A stretch of 64,000 bases of DNA, taken from positions 1 through 64,000 of the forward strand of contig JAQFVV010000143.1 of the NCBI GenBank assembly GCA_028023455.1, given 5' to 3'. The notes beneath the pieces are model-generated. The model saw nothing but the letters and a program-made list of their open reading frames with translations, was not told the origin of the DNA and searched no databases. A program made the translations under genes and the position numbers. This stretch comes from Epiperipatus broadwayi. Lineage: Eukaryota; Onychophora; Udeonychophora; Euonychophora; Peripatidae. Within the stretch, counting starts at the first letter, position 1. Each line of letters starts with the position of its first letter. Below are positions 60,334-64,000 of this stretch, piece after piece.

Positions 60334-63300
60334 ATGAAGATAAAAATTGGATCTCTCAACATTAGAGGCTTAAATGCCACCAAAAAACTTTTTGATCTCA
60401 AAAAATGGTTACATACAACACAACCACACATACTGGGGCTTTTGGAAACAAAAATATACAGCAGCTCTCAAATTGATCCATCAAAATATTTAGTCAGCCA
60501 AGGTTTTTGTGCCTGCTCAAGGCAATCATCATCACCATCAGGTGGCACAGGCATAATTATTTCCCACAACTGCCCTTTCGATTCTTTTTAAAATTATATA
60601 TATTGACTCTAATCTTATCATATTAACACTCCATCATAAAAATATCACACTTAACCTAGTATTTGTATATATACCACCAGGCCCTGTCATCATCTCCAGA
60701 ATAATAGCAACAATAAATTCAATGCTTACAGCAACACCAAATCCCATAATACTCCTGGGAGATTTCAACATGACCTACCAAACTTTTGTCACCAAATGGA
60801 TCCATCAAATAACAATCCCACTTATGAGTGCTGAGGGTTTTCTCCCATCAAACTCAATATCTTTTAATAACAATAGATATAAGTCACTTATTGATTTGTG
60901 TTTCTACTCACCAATGTTACATCATTATTTTAATCTTGAACTCTGTCCATCTATAATCTCAGATCATGCTGCTCAGTTCATCACCCTCGACCTAACAAAA
61001 ATACAAAATACAACAATAGCCCTCCAAAAGACTATGCGAATACTTCTTCCAGCACAAACAACTGAATTCTTATATTCAGAAACATATATAATGCTCCAAA
61101 AACTTCAAAACATGTCACTCGATCCAGTACAAAAGTATATAGCATTCACCAATATACTTTCTTTCAACATCAATCATATTACCTGCAACTCAACACCCCC
61201 CACCAGATTATTAGCATTGGCAGATGAACTACATAAAAGAATAACCATTTCCAGACCAACTACAGATAATCAAACACAAATTAAAAAACTTACAGAAATG
61301 TACAACAATACATGCAATACACTAAAGCAATATGTAGCAATAAAAAAGAAAAAAATATGCCTTACACAACAACATACTTGGACCAGAGCATACATACGGT
61401 GGGCATTGGGATACCCATCCACAGTCAGAGTGCCTATGGCACTTGAAATAGATGGCTCTATAACAGCTGGACATAACATGATAAACCCAATATATCAACA
61501 CTTTAAAAAAAAACTGCAAAAACAGAGAGTGTACATACCAAATGAAGACATATTTGGAGACCCTGAAACAGATACACCAATAACAACAACTGACATTGTA
61601 TTTCAACTTGCAACAATAACAAACACATGTCACCCAGGACCACAAGGAATTCCCAAATTTGTGTTCAAACATCTTAGTCACTTCACAGCAAAATACCTGT
61701 GCGATCTAGCCAATTACATATCCCAAAAAATTTACAACATACAAAGTCTATACCCAATTGCAATGGTTCCATTTAACAAAAAACCAACAGCAATATCATC
61801 TTTATCTAATCTACGACCAATTTCAATGGGACCTTTAGGAATAAAAATTCTTGAAAGAGTGATAAAGGAAAAAATAGAACAACACATACTCCCTGTGTTA
61901 TCATCAGCACAATATGCCAAAAAAGGATCATCCATTGGCCAGGGTGCCTTAATGTACAAAACAATTATTGAAGTAGTAAAAAAAAGAAAGAAATATGCAC
62001 CAATTATAGTTCAACTAGACATTGAGGCAGCTTTTGACTCAGTGCCTATAGCCAAATTATTAGACGTGCTGAAAAAACAACAACACCTCCATCCCTACTA
62101 TATATAATAGCAAATCTGCTACTCAGCCGTGAAATTCACATCACATTGAATGGAAAAAAATCACCAGCCTTCAGACCGAGTCAATCCATCCCACAAGGAT
62201 CCCCCCTAAGTGCCTTGCTCTTTACAATATATATAAATCCTCTATTAATAGAGATACAGAAAAAAATAAAAGGCATTCAAATTCCAAACACTGCTTTAAA
62301 TATATCATGCATAGCCTATATGGACGATGTAACCGTTTTCCTCCCCTCTAAAAAGAACCTCCCCATATTACAAGAGATAATCAAGAATTATACCTCAAAT
62401 TTTAATTTAAAAATTAACACAAATAAAACTGCAGCATGGTCAATATACACAGGCAAGCACTGTACAGAGATGTTTAATGGTAAACCATCTGCTTTCCTTG
62501 GTTTCCCATTCTACCTTGGAACCAATGGAATGAGGCAAAAAATTCAAAATAAATTAAAAATAGATGCTGAAAAAATCGCAGCCTCACTTGAAAAGTCATA
62601 CCTGTCAATATATGCAAAGGTAGCACTATTTAATCAACTTATAACTACAAAAATTACATACTATACACCTATAATCAAATTTGCAAAAACATTCATATCT
62701 AAAATCTCGTCAATCTGTAACAAACTAATATGGAAGAGAAAGACAGTGGCAATCTCTTTAAAAAATCTGAGCAGACCACCACATAGCAATGGACTTGGAC
62801 TCCATACAATCAATGTTTTTTACACACAGAAATCAGTAAATCTAATAACAGCAACCATAAAAAGATTTCCAGACCTGGAGTGTGTAATCAGTATAATACC
62901 CACAGACAGACCACCCCCTTCATATGGATATCTATCCACACTGATTGAAGAACTCAAGCCAATATACAACAAAATATCACTCAATAATGACAACAAGTAT
63001 ACATACTGGGACATTTACAATATACTACATCCAAACCAGACACCCAATCTACATCCATCAGTTCTTGGAATAGACAACAGGCAACTACTACAACAATTCA
63101 GAAAATGGTCGTTAGAACCAAAATTATTCGATTTTCTACTTAAGCTTAATCTCAATGCTCTACCCACAACCCATTTCCTTAGATTTCGTAGATTCTATAC
63201 CAATATAGACCCCATGTGCGGGCTATGTCATAGAGAAGAAGAGACACAAGATCATTTTCTTCATTCCTGCAGTGCCCTAGAAACAATACGTCGCACAATG

Positions 63301-63570
63301 TTTACCACATACAGAAAGGCTATCATTTCAATTGATGAAATTATAAATACATTTAAAAAAGGCAACAACCCTGCTATTCGTGCAGCAACATACAGCCTTT
63401 ATGCCTACTGGTGCACCAGATGCACTTTTGCACTTGCCAATAACCCTCGACGCCACCCAGCAACATATTCAATAAAACTAGAACTGTTAAGAAAAAGAGA
63501 CAGCATCCTAGCTCAACCAGATATATTTGCAGCCACATGGTCACACTTGAAACAGAGATCCAGTCTATGA
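60334..63570 (+). pseudogene. E2 ORF2: endonuclease-reverse transcriptase, two frameshifts
   Basis: Starts MKIKIGSLNIRGLN. The endonuclease has LLETKI, then a one-T insertion in a T run near 60586-60590 shifts the frame; the coding sequence resumes as FKIIYIDSN and continues with LLGDFN (60755-60769) and SDH (60959-60967). RT: LRPISMGPLGIKILERVIKEKI, YAKKGSS, motif A QLDIEAAFDSV (62015-62038). A second frameshift lies in an A run near 62072, after LLDVLKK. Then come motif B PQGSPLSALLF and YMDD (62317-62328). The post-RT segment WKRKTVAIS...NGLGLHTI and the C-terminal zinc motif CGLCHREEETQDHFLHSC (from 63217) follow, ending with FAATWSHLKQ. Both lesions are single-base changes in homopolymers, so a sequencing error or a very recent loss of function are both possible. 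About 1079 codons in total. Confidence 0.95.
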
Positions 63571-63815
63571 AATATAAAGACCAATAAGATAGATGATGAC
63601 ATTTTCAACATCAGCATTTTTTCCAACTTTAAAAAAAAAAAAATGCAAGCATAAACTGAACTAAATAGAAGACCAAATTTAAAAACAAGAAGAAAAAAAA
63701 GTATGCAGAAAAGATAAAGACTTATATACTGAAAGTTGTAATTTGTTTTTCATTTGTAAAAAATCAATATATGACTCTGTAACTTTTTAGACTCAATAAA
63801 GTTTTGCTTTGAAAC
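63571..63815 (+). terminator. E2 3' untranslated region with AATAAA
   Basis: A-rich 245-bp region. AATAAA at 63795-63800 is followed by GTTTTGCTTTGAAAC, the same terminus as E1, then the microsatellite. There is no separate poly(A) tail; the AAT tract takes its place. Confidence 0.8.

Positions 63816-64000
<185 letters not shown>

Overview
The window looks like AT-rich intergenic DNA from an animal genome. Evidence: very low GC, no operons or ribosome-binding sites, tRNA-derived SINE-like units, non-LTR retrotransposons with an apurinic-type endonuclease plus reverse transcriptase, a Tigger/pogo-type transposase remnant, a Penelope-like reverse transcriptase remnant, hammerhead-ribozyme-like motifs, satellites and long (AAT)n microsatellites. 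The species cannot be read from the sequence; an invertebrate is my inference. I found no host protein-coding gene that I can defend. Almost everything recognisable is mobile or repetitive.

Left part (1-14340). A degraded LINE fragment (1640-1915, minus) is followed by the most striking single structure. It is a complete LTR-type retroelement (2351-12612) with two nearly identical 3.26-kb terminal repeats that begin TG and end CA. A 4-bp ACTG target duplication flanks it, and it sits inside a satellite with a period of about 400 bp; satellite lies on both sides, 2110-2350 and 12613-14340. Its 3.74-kb interior carries only a broken, acidic, coiled-coil-like reading frame on the minus strand and no recognisable pol gene. 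This resembles a large non-autonomous (LARD-like or gag-only-like) element.

Middle part (14341-52839). Mostly AT-rich sequence without genes, carrying: a roughly 257-bp foldback unit whose loop holds a type-I hammerhead-like ribozyme core (17622-17878); a second related core at 43735-43800; a head-to-head SINE pair (23651-24254); an old minus-strand non-LTR element (27311-30870) and a further fragment (48866-49195), both relatives of the elements at the right end; three copies of a short tRNA-headed SINE (32431, 42020, 51990); a dead Tigger/pogo transposase (33966-35700); a 466-475-bp satellite with an inverted copy (36400-38205) and a dispersed copy (32620-33020); a Penelope-like RT remnant interrupted by a small inverted-repeat element (38420-39580); and several MITE-like hairpins.

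Right part (52840-64000). An array in the order (AAT)n, element E1, (ATC/AAT)n, element E2, (AAT)n. E1 and E2 are two members of one non-LTR family. Each encodes ORF1 (CCHC knuckle, AT-hook) and ORF2 (endonuclease, RT with YMDD, C-terminal CCHC), with an AATAAA signal and a shared 3' end (TTTGAAACAT) that runs straight into the microsatellite. E1 is 5'-truncated exactly at the microsatellite junction. E2 has a 5' leader and both ORFs, and is disabled only by two single-base frameshifts in ORF2. The layout suggests a lineage that inserts into (AAT)n microsatellites.
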